Shown here in pieces: positions 1-5,939 of a stretch of DNA of 10,361 nucleotides. How positions within the stretch are numbered: position 1 is the first letter of the stretch; the number at the start of each line of letters is the position of its first letter. The notes beneath the pieces were generated by a model. The model saw nothing but the letters and a program-made list of their open reading frames with translations, made no database searches and was not told the DNA's origin. This DNA is from Deltaproteobacteria bacterium (GTDB taxonomy: Bacteria; Desulfobacterota; BSN033; UBA1163): the NCBI GenBank assembly GCA_016875255.1, contig VGRU01000121.1, positions 1 through 10,361 of the forward strand, written 5' to 3'. Both the position numbers and the translations under genes were made by a program.

Positions 1-95
1 CCCCCCTCCAGGTCCACTAAAACGACGACAGGATTCGAAGCCTTGGCATCGACCACGATCCCCATCACTTTCACTTCCATCAGTTCCTGTTCCAT
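1..95 (-). CDS. BFN/DUF151 (bifunctional nuclease) family protein, 5' end only
   Basis: Reading leftwards from an ATG at 95-93, the frame stays open for 31 codons to the window edge. It begins MEQELMEVKVMGIVVDAKAS and continues NPVVVLVDLEG. The pattern of a short start, then V-x-G-I-x-x-D, a PVV(V/I)L strand and an acidic 'D-x-E-G' turn is the N-terminus of the BFN (DUF151) domain, found in small bacterial proteins of about 140-170 residues whose nuclease activity is described mainly for plant homologues. A second in-frame ATG at 80-78 has AGGA four bases upstream and could be the true start; nothing convincing precedes the first ATG. Only about a fifth of the usual protein is visible, so the family call rests on the first strands alone. 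Confidence 0.6.
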   Translation of the reverse strand, partial: MEQELMEVKVMGIVVDAKASNPVVVLVDLEG

Positions 96-132
96 AAGAT
101 TACCCAAAAAATAAGGGGTTCGTCTAACGGCG

Positions 133-232
133 ACGGTAACGAGGCCCGTATCGTTTATAAAAGGTTACGTCTATTGTCTTTGAATTCTTTACGCGTAACC
201 GTTACCGTAACCGAAACGGGCTTCGTAACCGT
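133..232. repeat. Imperfect inverted repeat with an inner hairpin
   Basis: Arms at 133-157 and 208-232 are imperfect reverse complements (about 20 of 25 positions by eye). Inside them lies a second pair, GGTTACG at 164-170 and CGTAACC at 194-200. The right half is rich in GTAACCGT-like words. The stretch has no credible gene: the open frame that covers it starts inside the repeat, has repetitive low-complexity composition (alternating V, T) and resembles nothing I recognise. Together with the repeat at 371-470 it fills most of the gap between the BFN gene and the thioesterase. Confidence 0.55.
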
Positions 233-260
233 AACCCAAATCATCGGAGCATCTTCATCT

Positions 261-283
261 TTCGAAGGCGACGAACCCGTCAT
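261..283. repeat. 23-base dispersed repeat, inverted copy at 2349-2371
   Basis: The 23 bases here are the reverse complement of 2349-2371 with a single mismatch by eye. The shared core is GACGGGTTCGTC followed by CCTTCGAA on the opposite strand. The second copy lies at the left edge of the nested palindrome stack upstream of glpA. No protein is encoded convincingly by either copy. Confidence 0.6.
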
Positions 284-370
284 TAAAGATTCCTCGGAAA
301 AAGTAAACCGATCAATTTGTTTTTATTGTAACCTGTATGAAAAGGATGTCAACTCTGGGGAGGGAAACTA

Positions 371-470
371 TTTGAGATTTCTGAAAAAATCCAGAAATCT
401 CTGGAATCAATTTTTTGAAATCTGTGTAATCAGAGAGCGAAAAGTAGTTTTGCAGAGCTCTCTATTTTTT
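371..470. repeat. Uninterrupted copy of a hairpin-bearing repeat
   Basis: The block contains TTTGAGATTT, then CCAGAAATCTCTG at 391-403, TCTGTGTAAT at 421-430, and a hairpin formed by AGAGAGC at 432-438 and GCTCTCT at 457-463 followed on the plus strand by a T-rich run. The same modules in the same order occur at 2276-2343 and 2843-2885, but there they are separated by about 500 bases of other repeats. The stop codon of the thioesterase gene (462-464) lies in the right arm of this hairpin. The hairpin plus T-run has terminator form for plus-strand transcription, yet no plus-strand gene precedes it. Confidence 0.6.
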
Positions 471-896
471 CGCTTTCTTGAGGAAGGGGTGGGGGATTCC
501 TTTCCGGTAGGCCAGGGCCTGGCAGGAGGCGATCGGATGATCCCGGTCATCGAAAACTTTAATCTCACAGAGTGATGTTTTGGGGGTTTGATGAACTTCC
601 CTCGCCTCGGCAATCAAACGGCACCCCGGTGAGGGAGAGGAAAGATAGGTGATGTTCATATTGAGGGCCACGGCTAATGTTCCATGGGAATTGGAAGCCG
701 TCTCAAAAGCTTCATCGATCAGGGCAAAGAGCGCTCCCCCATGGGCCATGCCAAAAAGATTTTCCATATCCGGAGTGAATGTCATCTCCACCCTGGAGTA
801 TCCGTCATTCATATCAACCAGCTTGAGCCCGAATTTCTTTGCAAAAGGCTCCTTCTTCACCTGTTTTAAAAAAGCCTCTTTGACCTTTCCGTCCAT
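462..896 (-). CDS. PaaI-type hotdog-fold acyl-CoA thioesterase
   Basis: The 144-residue product matches the PaaI/YbgC-like hotdog thioesterases in length and layout. Family members hydrolyse acyl-CoA or aryl-acyl-CoA thioesters in the cytoplasm as tetramers. The diagnostic segment is GMAHGGALFALIDEAFE at about residues 49-65: N46 and H52-G53-G54 sit where the oxyanion/nucleophile-binding residues lie, and D61 aligns with the catalytic acid of PaaI. A later strand reads ALNMNITYLSSP, also typical. I start at the ATG at 896-894; an in-frame TTG four codons upstream (908) has no better ribosome site. The stop codon lies in the hairpin repeat at 432-463. The neighbours on either side are unrelated to phenylacetate degradation, so the substrate is unknown. 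The family call is firm, the substrate is not. Confidence 0.85.
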   Translation of the reverse strand: MDGKVKEAFLKQVKKEPFAKKFGLKLVDMNDGYSRVEMTFTPDMENLFGMAHGGALFALIDEAFETASNSHGTLAVALNMNITYLSSPSPGCRLIAEAREVHQTPKTSLCEIKVFDDRDHPIASCQALAYRKGIPHPFLKKAKK

Positions 897-936
897 GAGA
901 TGTCCCAATCGATGGTAAGCGCTTATTCGTTCATTT

Positions 937-1102
937 ATTTAGAGTCTGTTTATAAATGCCCTTTCCCCGTCATGCCGGTCTTGAGGAGCCTGCCCCGTGC
1001 TTGATACGGGGGCATCCAGAAGGTTTTGAAATTACTGGATTCCGGCCTTCGCCGGAATGACGACCTTTTTGAAAACCTTTAGTTTATAAACAGACTCTAT
1101 TT
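937..1102. mobile_element. MITE-like element with 17-bp terminal inverted repeats
   Basis: TAGAGTCTGTTTATAAA at 940-956 is the exact reverse complement of 1083-1099. If the element is taken as 941-1098, the flanking ATTT at 937-940 and 1099-1102 would be a 4-base target duplication. Between the arms is a palindromic core: CGTCAT at 969-974 pairs with ATGACG at 1057-1062, enclosing two hairpins (TGCCCCGT/ACGGGGGCA at 991-1014 and ATTCCGGC/GCCGGAAT at 1039-1058). There is no open frame, so it would move only with help from a transposase elsewhere. It separates the thioesterase from the histidine kinase and supplies the kinase stop codon (TAG, 1099-1097). Confidence 0.6.
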
Positions 1103-2236
1103 AGAGAAAAAAGAGTTTTGGGCTTCCGGTGAAACCCATTCACGGCGAATAAGTCGCCTGCGGTCTTTCGGAATAGCGAGTGTCACCGTGGTCCCGCTCC
1201 GGGGCCGGCTGTCGATCCGGATTTTTCCTCCATGGTCTTCCATCACTCTCTTGACAAAAGTGAGCCCCAGTCCCACCCGCTCAGGTCTTGTAGAAAAGAA
1301 AGGCACAAAAATGCGGTCGAGGTTCTTTTTGGAAATTCCTTCTCCTCTATCTGAGACGGAAATCTCGACATTCTCCTGATTACAGGCAAGAAAAACCCTT
1401 ATTTTCTTTCGGTCTTCCTTCCCCGTCCCCTGTCTAATGGAATCGATGCTATTGCTCAGAATATGAGAAAGAGCCCGGGTCACCAGGCTTCTATCAATGC
1501 AGAACCATTCATCCCCTTTTAAAGACCCCTCATCTAAATTGAAAGAAGCTCCTTTCGCTTTCTCCTCCTGTGAAATGCCCTGGAGAGTTTGTTCCACGAC
1601 CTCAAGAACCTTCTCCATCTGGAAAACCGGTCTGGGCATCCTGACCAGTTCTTCCATCCGCCGGATCATCTCCTCCAGCCGCTTCGTCTCCTGAAGAACC
1701 CTATCGATATAGGCTTTTGTCTTAGGGGAAGAAACGGATGCTTTCATAAGGCGCTTAGCATAGCCTCCTATCGTGGCAATCGGGTTCCGGACCTGATGGG
1801 CAATCTCCTCCACCATCATCCCAAGGCTTGCCCGGTGCCTCAACTCCAATTTCTCCCTTTCCAGTCTCTTCAATCTCTGAATTTCCTGGAAAGAGAAGGC
1901 TAAAAAAGTCTCCCCTCCCTCTTTGAAAGAGGCGGCGAAGAGGTGAACGAAGATTCCCTTTCCATCCCTCTGTTGCAAGAGCCCGTCTCCTTCGAAGCCG
2001 GCCTTGTCAATCGCTAAATAAACGATGTTGGGCAGAAAATATTTCAGGTCATCTTCAAAGAAAAGAACTCGGATCCTCTGCCCTTCCATCTCTTCTCTCA
2101 TATAGCCGAAGAGATGTTCCGCGTAATGGTTGGCATAAAGGATTTTTGAGTGGATGTCCGTAAGGATAAAAGCCACATGGACTAAATCAAGAAAGGGATG
2201 TCGGGTTTTCGGAATCTCGGTCATAGTCAGTTTCAT
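1097..2236 (-). CDS. Soluble PAS-domain sensor histidine kinase
   Basis: The 379-residue product is a cytoplasmic histidine kinase: no membrane segment or signal peptide is visible. Residues about 12-125 form a PAS domain (AFILTD, ILYANHYAEHLFGY). A short helical linker leads to a HisKA dimerisation helix with the phospho-acceptor H147 in EEIAHQVRNP. The HATPase domain follows: N-box with N262 (ILSNSIDS), G1 box D296-R-G-E-G, F-box FVPFFSTRP, and G2 box VGLGLTF at 321-327 with a terminal HGGKI segment. The HQVRNP H-box and overall layout resemble NtrB/AtoS-like kinases. No response regulator is adjacent, so the partner is unknown. The first ATG at 2236 lies only two bases after a good -10 sequence; the second Met, codon 5 (2224-2222), may be the real start. 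Confidence 0.92.
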   Translation of the reverse strand: MKLTMTEIPKTRHPFLDLVHVAFILTDIHSKILYANHYAEHLFGYMREEMEGQRIRVLFFEDDLKYFLPNIVYLAIDKAGFEGDGLLQQRDGKGIFVHLFAASFKEGGETFLAFSFQEIQRLKRLEREKLELRHRASLGMMVEEIAHQVRNPIATIGGYAKRLMKASVSSPKTKAYIDRVLQETKRLEEMIRRMEELVRMPRPVFQMEKVLEVVEQTLQGISQEEKAKGASFNLDEGSLKGDEWFCIDRSLVTRALSHILSNSIDSIRQGTGKEDRKKIRVFLACNQENVEISVSDRGEGISKKNLDRIFVPFFSTRPERVGLGLTFVKRVMEDHGGKIRIDSRPRSGTTVTLAIPKDRRRLIRREWVSPEAQNSFFSK

Positions 2237-2238
2237 TC

Positions 2239-2266
2239 ATTCTATTCAATCATCCCAAAAAGTCAA
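2239..2266 (-). promoter_or_regulatory. Candidate sigma-70 promoter of the histidine kinase gene
   Basis: On the minus strand TTGACT (2266-2261) and TAGAAT (2244-2239) are separated by 16 bases; each hexamer matches the consensus at five of six positions. The start of transcription would fall near 2232, downstream of the first ATG (2236) and about eight bases ahead of the second in-frame ATG (2224). Translation would therefore be leaderless or nearly so. This is pattern matching only. Confidence 0.35.
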
Positions 2267-2275
2267 CCCCCCCTG

Positions 2276-2343
2276 AAGATTTATAAAAAATTCCAGAAAT
2301 CTCTGATAAATCTATGGAATTGTTTTTTTAAAATCTGTGTAAT
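2276..2343. repeat. Left half of an interrupted dispersed repeat
   Basis: This stretch carries the modules AGATTT, CCAGAAATCTCTG and TCTGTGTAAT in the same order as 375-430. The homology breaks off after TCTGTGTAAT at 2343. It resumes 500 bases later at AATCAGAGAGC (2843-2853), as if 2344-2842 had been inserted. AAT occurs on both sides of the break and could be a short target duplication. Confidence 0.5.
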
Positions 2344-2550
2344 TTTTCATGACGGGTTCGTCACCTTCGAACAATGAAAATCTTTAACCCCCCATTACCC
2401 CCCTTTGGCAAACTTAACATGTCCCATAAGTTGGGGGGCTGGACACAAGTAGGGATCGTACAATTAGTGTGATTGGGGTTTAGGATACCCCACCCCCACC
2501 CTAACCCTCCCCCTGAAGAGACTGTGTCGTAATAGGGGAAATTATAAAAA

Positions 2551-2626
2551 TTGTCATGCCGAACTTGTTTCGGCATCTAATAGAATTAAATAGTTACGAG
2601 ATCCTGAACCAAGTTCAGGATGACAA
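2551..2626. repeat. Three-way-junction palindromic core B
   Basis: TTGTCAT at 2551-2557 pairs with ATGACAA at 2620-2626, and encloses two hairpins: ATGCCGAA/TTCGGCAT at 2556-2576 and TCCTGAAC/GTTCAGGA at 2602-2620. The same plan, with related but different sequence, occurs at 969-1062 and in rearranged order at 5797-5873. This makes it a dispersed palindromic family rather than a chance hairpin. Confidence 0.65.
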
Positions 2627-2672
2627 AATAGTAATCACGACACAGTCTCGAAGGGGAGGGAAATCTTTATGG

Positions 2673-2725
2673 TCCCCCTTGAAGGGGGAGGTAATCCCCA
2701 CTTTCCTCCCCCTTCAAGGGGGAGG
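2673..2725. repeat. Paired C/G-rich palindromes
   Basis: Two similar palindromes lie side by side, at 2673-2691 (TCCCCCTTGAAGGGGGA core) and 2705-2725 (TCCCCCTTCAAGGGGGA core). Each folds into a stem of about eight pairs, and they are near-direct repeats of one another. They sit in the right arm of the nested stack and have no equivalent in its left arm, so they look like a separate insertion. Confidence 0.6.
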
Positions 2726-2846
2726 TGAGGAGGGGGATGGATTGTCGATCGGAGTGCCCCTTGTGTCCAGCGACTAAATTTATGGGTAAAGATGAGTTTG
2801 GTAAAGGGGGGCGACGGGGGATTTGAGATTTATTTTCTAAGCAATC

Positions 2847-2885
2847 AGAGAGCTAAAAATAGTTTTTCAGGGCTCTCTCTTTTTC
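2847..2885 (+). terminator. Terminator- or attenuator-like hairpin in the glpA leader
   Basis: AGAGAGC at 2847-2853 pairs with GCTCTCT at 2872-2878, with an inner A5/T5 extension. The stem is followed by CTTTTTC. It lies about 45 bases before the glpA ATG and has the form of a rho-independent terminator on the plus strand. A near-identical hairpin occurs at 432-463, so it may simply be part of a dispersed repeat. If transcription of glpA begins upstream of it, the hairpin could attenuate the operon; if it begins downstream, it insulates glpA from read-through. Confidence 0.4.
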
Positions 2886-2923
2886 TTGACAAACAGAGGA
2901 AAACCTCGTTATTTAAGGGTTCA

Positions 2924-4465
2924 ATGAAACTTCAGACAGAGATTCTGATCATTGGTGGCGGGGCCACCGGTGCGGGGATACTGAGAGACTTATCGCTGAG
3001 GGGAATTCCTTCTCTCCTGATCGAAAAGGGAGATTTTTTATCAGGAGCCTCCGGAAGAAATCATGGCCTCTTTCACAGCGGTGGAAGATATGTGGTCTCC
3101 GACCCTGAAGCGGCGCGTGAGTGCATTGCTGAAAACAGGATTCTGAGGAAAATTGCCCCACACTGCATCGAGGAAACAGACGGATTTTTCGTCTCTCTTC
3201 CGGAAGATGGCCCCGATTTCAGGGATCGATTCATTCAGGCCTGCAAAGACGCCAACGTTCCTGCCCATCTCCTTTCCCGTGACGAAGCTCTTTCCCTGGA
3301 GCCCGGACTCACTCCTACTCTTCTGAGCGCGGTCAAAGTTCCGGATGGCGCCATCGATCCATTCAAACTGGTCCTCTCGAATGCCAAGGATGCAGAAACC
3401 TACGGAGGGAAATTTCTTCTACATACCGGGGTCACTTCGCTTCTCATGGAGGAAAATAAGGTAAAAACCGTTCTCGCAAAAGACCTTCTCCATGGAGAGG
3501 AGTATCAGATTGAAGCCTCTCATATCATCAATGCCACCGGGGCCTGGGCAGACGAACTCCTGAAATTGGCGGGTCTTCGGGTGGCCATGGCCCTTTCAAA
3601 GGGTTCGATGCTCATCACCAACCAGAGGCTCACTCACAGGGTGATCAACCGTTGCCGGCCTCCCTCCGACGGAGATATCATCGTCCCAAACCATACTGTC
3701 TCCATTCTGGGGACAACTTCCGTCCGTCTTGAAGACGCCGAGAACTTTGAGGTCACTCCCCAGGAAGTCTCCCTATTGATCAGAGAAACATCAAGAATGA
3801 TTCCGGCCATCGAAGAGACCCGATTCATCCGCGCCTACGCCGGCATCAGGCCTCTCTTCCAATCCGAAGAAAAAGGCGATGATCGGGCCATCAGCCGGGG
3901 ATTTGTTCTGATCGATCACGGAAAGAAAGATGGAATAAAAAATCTGATCACCATCACCGGCGGTAAACTGGTCACCTACCGGTTGATGGCGGAAAAAACC
4001 TCAGACCTTCTCTGCCAAAAGATGGGGATCCATGCTCCTTGCTCCACCCATTTAAAACCTCTCCCGGGCGCCGGGAAATTTTCAGGCCTCAAAGACCGGC
4101 TTAAAACATTAGGCGAATCGGAGACACTATGTGATTGTGAGTTGGTCCGGAAAGAAGAGGTTGAAGAAGTCTTGAAGGAAGGGAAATTGAAGAATCTTCA
4201 GGATATCCTCCATCGGACCCGGCTCGCCAAAGGAACCTGCCAGGGAGGCTTCTGCGTCTATCGGCTATTGGGAATATTAAACGAGTCGAGATTGGCTGAG
4301 GAAGATTCTAACAATATATTGAAGGGATTTCTCGAAGAGAGGTGGAAGGGAATTCGACCGATCCTCTGGGGATCGGCTGTCAAAGAAGAAGAACTGATGG
4401 AAGGAATTTATAAGGGAATATTTAATCTCAACAGTGTGGAATGCGGGATGCGGAATACGGAATAA
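2924..4465 (+). CDS. glpA: Anaerobic glycerol-3-phosphate dehydrogenase, subunit A (FAD catalytic subunit)
   Basis: The 513-residue protein oxidises sn-glycerol-3-phosphate to dihydroxyacetone phosphate as the catalytic subunit of the GlpABC complex. The FAD-binding motif GGGATGAG is at residues 11-18, and the GlpA-specific segment SGRNHGLFHSGGRY at 43-56. Later landmarks are KVPDGAIDPF, VINRCRPPSDGDIIVP and ITGGKLVTYRLMAE, all matching remembered E. coli GlpA closely. A C-terminal BFD-type [2Fe-2S] module has C403, C405, C439 and C444 (CDCE; GTCQGGFC), followed by the typical RWKGIRPILWG. I start at ATG 2924 because MKLQTEILIIGGG is the family N-terminus; the frame is open back to 2792 but that part is repeat-derived. 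The last ten or so residues and the stop come from a palindromic repeat. AAGGG precedes the ATG by four bases. Confidence 0.95.
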   Translation: MKLQTEILIIGGGATGAGILRDLSLRGIPSLLIEKGDFLSGASGRNHGLFHSGGRYVVSDPEAARECIAENRILRKIAPHCIEETDGFFVSLPEDGPDFRDRFIQACKDANVPAHLLSRDEALSLEPGLTPTLLSAVKVPDGAIDPFKLVLSNAKDAETYGGKFLLHTGVTSLLMEENKVKTVLAKDLLHGEEYQIEASHIINATGAWADELLKLAGLRVAMALSKGSMLITNQRLTHRVINRCRPPSDGDIIVPNHTVSILGTTSVRLEDAENFEVTPQEVSLLIRETSRMIPAIEETRFIRAYAGIRPLFQSEEKGDDRAISRGFVLIDHGKKDGIKNLITITGGKLVTYRLMAEKTSDLLCQKMGIHAPCSTHLKPLPGAGKFSGLKDRLKTLGESETLCDCELVRKEEVEEVLKEGKLKNLQDILHRTRLAKGTCQGGFCVYRLLGILNESRLAEEDSNNILKGFLEERWKGIRPILWGSAVKEEELMEGIYKGIFNLNSVECGMRNTE

Positions 4466-4499
4466 AAATTCCGGAATCCGCAATCCGAAATCCGCATTC
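4439..4499. repeat. Palindromic repeat spanning the glpA-glpB junction
   Basis: The left arm at 4439-4463 (GAATGCGG, ATGCGGAATACGGAAT) and right arm at 4468-4499 are imperfect reverse complements around an AAAA loop. The block is built from repeated ATCCG/CGGAT-like words. It encodes the C-terminal end of GlpA, carries its stop codon, and occupies nearly all of the 44-base gap to glpB. The glpB frame is also open through it. In the mRNA it would form a hairpin just before the glpB start. Confidence 0.7.
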
Positions 4500-4509
4500 G
4501 GTTCAGCCT

Positions 4510-5739
4510 ATGCACTACGATCTCATCATCATCGGTATGGGCCTTTCCGGGCTGATGGCGGCTAAAACAGCGGTAGAGGCCGGCAAGAAGGTCCTGATCA
4601 TCGGAAAAGGACTGGGCTGCCTTACCCTCTTCTCCAATACGATCGATGTATTGGGAATCCCGCTTTTAGCGGGACCAGAAACGACAAGGCTAAGAGATGG
4701 CCTCTCTCAGTGGATTTATGATCATCCTGAACATCCTTACGGAAAAATGGGGGTAGAAAAGATCGAGGAGGCGCTTTCTTCATTTAACTCTCTCTTTCCG
4801 CCACCCTACACTTTTCAATCACGAAATGAAACAAATAGCCTGATCCCCACGGGCGTAGGAACATTTCGACCGACCCACCTCATTCCATCCACCATGATGA
4901 GGGGGATAGCCCTCAAAGAGAAAAAAACGCTTCTCATAGGATTCAAAGGTTATAAGGATTTTTATTCTCAGCGTTTGGCTGATTCATTCGAATGCCGGGG
5001 AGCTACCCTCTCTCTACCCGAAAGCCCTCCAACAGAGATCACCGCAACAGCCCTTGCAAGGTGGATGGAACAGCCTTCTTTCAGGGAATTCATCGGCACA
5101 GAGGTTAAAAAACAGATTCGCGATGAGGAATTAATTGGCTTTCCTGCTGTTTTGGGGGTAAATGATCCCATGGGGGTGAGAAAAGATTTGGAAAAGAAGA
5201 TTGGGGCCTCTGTGTTCGAGATCCCTATTCTTCCACCCTCCATCCCCGGGATGAGAATCTTTAATCGATTTAAAGACCGGCTGATCCGGAGAGGTGTGAC
5301 TTTTCTCATTGGTCATCCTGTTTCAAAAGTAACGTTGAATGAGAAAAGGTGTGAGGGGATTGAAATAGCTCACCCCCCTGTCACCACCTCCTATTCAGCG
5401 GATCATTACATTCTTGCCACAGGACGTTTTATGGGAGGGGGATTGAAGGCCGACCGGGAAAGGATATTGGAACCCATCTTCAATCTACCTGTCTCCCAAC
5501 CCGGGTCACAGGAGGATTGGTTTGGAAGGTCTTTCTTCGATAAACATCCCATCCACCGGATGGGTATTTTAACCGATTCTTCCCTCCATCCCATTGACGA
5601 GAGAGGAAAGCCGATATTGGAAAATGTCCGGGTGGCAGGAACGATCCTCGCTGGACATCACTGTTTGGATGAGAAATCGAGAGAAGGAATTGAGTTGGCA
5701 ACGGGATATTGGGCAGCAAAAAAAGCAATGGAGGGATAA
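4510..5739 (+). CDS. glpB: Anaerobic glycerol-3-phosphate dehydrogenase, subunit B
   Basis: The 409-residue product is the second flavoprotein subunit of GlpABC, close to the 419 residues of E. coli GlpB. The N-terminal FAD-binding motif is at residues 5-14 (LIIIGMGLSG). The GlpB-type continuation GLGCLTLFSNTIDVLG follows at the place where E. coli has its SSGSLDLL segment. The C-terminal part contains the flavoprotein signature region RVAGTILAGHHC followed by GIELATGYWAA. I chose ATG 4510 because MHYDLIIIG is the expected start; an in-frame ATG 23 codons upstream lies inside the palindromic repeat and would add residues foreign to the family. No clear ribosome binding site precedes 4510, so translation may be coupled to glpA. 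Confidence 0.9.
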   Translation: MHYDLIIIGMGLSGLMAAKTAVEAGKKVLIIGKGLGCLTLFSNTIDVLGIPLLAGPETTRLRDGLSQWIYDHPEHPYGKMGVEKIEEALSSFNSLFPPPYTFQSRNETNSLIPTGVGTFRPTHLIPSTMMRGIALKEKKTLLIGFKGYKDFYSQRLADSFECRGATLSLPESPPTEITATALARWMEQPSFREFIGTEVKKQIRDEELIGFPAVLGVNDPMGVRKDLEKKIGASVFEIPILPPSIPGMRIFNRFKDRLIRRGVTFLIGHPVSKVTLNEKRCEGIEIAHPPVTTSYSADHYILATGRFMGGGLKADRERILEPIFNLPVSQPGSQEDWFGRSFFDKHPIHRMGILTDSSLHPIDERGKPILENVRVAGTILAGHHCLDEKSREGIELATGYWAAKKAMEG

Positions 5740-5744
5740 CAATA

Positions 5745-5935
5745 AATCCAAATTTCAAAACCCAAATTTCAAATGAATGTCAAAGTCCAAAATGGGATTC
5801 TGAAACAAGTTCAGAATGACACACTTGTCATGCCGAACCTTGTGCTGAACTTGATTCAGTATTGTTTCGGCATCTCATTTGAGTTTTGGATTTGATTTGA
5901 CATTTGAACTTTGCAATTTGACATTCCAACGATTT
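5745..5935. repeat. Composite palindromic block between glpB and glpC (core C)
   Basis: The whole glpB-glpC gap is repeat. A left arm (5745-5792) and right arm (5876-5933) are made of inverted CAAAT/ATTTG-rich words. Between them lie two hairpins of the same kinds as in core B: ATTCTGAA/TTCAGAAT at 5797-5817 and ATGCCGAA/TTCGGCAT at 5830-5873, with ATGACA...TGTCAT between them. The order of the two hairpins is reversed relative to core B. No gene is encoded here. In a polycistronic glp mRNA this block would fold strongly. Confidence 0.6.
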
Positions 5936-5939
5936 AACG

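Larger units (their letters stand above)
2344..2842. repeat. Nested (concentric) palindromic repeat stack upstream of glpA
   Basis: Roughly 500 bases contain blocks that pair with each other in concentric order around a centre near 2585. From outside inwards the paired blocks are: a GGGGGG/CCCCCC-rich arm with TTTGG.AAA (2386-2410 with 2796-2820), CCCATAA with TTATGGG (2423-2429 with about 2778-2784), CTGGACACAAG with CTTGTGTCCAG (2439-2449 with 2760-2770), and GAGACTGTGTCGT with ACGACACAGTCTC (2518-2530 with 2637-2649). The innermost core is the three-way structure at 2551-2626. Extra palindromes lie at 2673-2691 and 2705-2725. No credible gene is present; the open frames here are low-complexity readings of the repeats. 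Confidence 0.65.

Noticed and set aside
174..575. 133-residue plus-strand open frame
   Set aside because: It runs through two repeat blocks and antisense to the thioesterase, has low-complexity composition and no recognisable family.
2673..2725. CRISPR array
   Set aside because: The two similar palindromes are separated by only about 15 bases, with no further units or spacers; no CRISPR pattern occurs in the window.
2361..2777. Short open frames (about 71 and 73 residues) in the palindrome stack
   Set aside because: They are readings of inverted repeats; neither has a ribosome site or family resemblance.
2886..2915. Promoter for glpA with a perfect TTGACA at 2886-2891
   Set aside because: The -10 candidates at 17-18 bases (TTATTT, TATTTA) match only two or three positions, so I list it only as a possibility in the leader finding.
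2792..2923. N-terminal extension of glpA by 44 codons from ATG 2792
   Set aside because: The added residues come from repeat and hairpin sequence and the family N-terminus begins at MKLQTEILIIGGG (2924).
4441..4509. Earlier glpB start at ATG 4441
   Set aside because: The 23 added codons are the palindromic repeat; the flavoprotein fold begins at MHYDLIIIG (4510).
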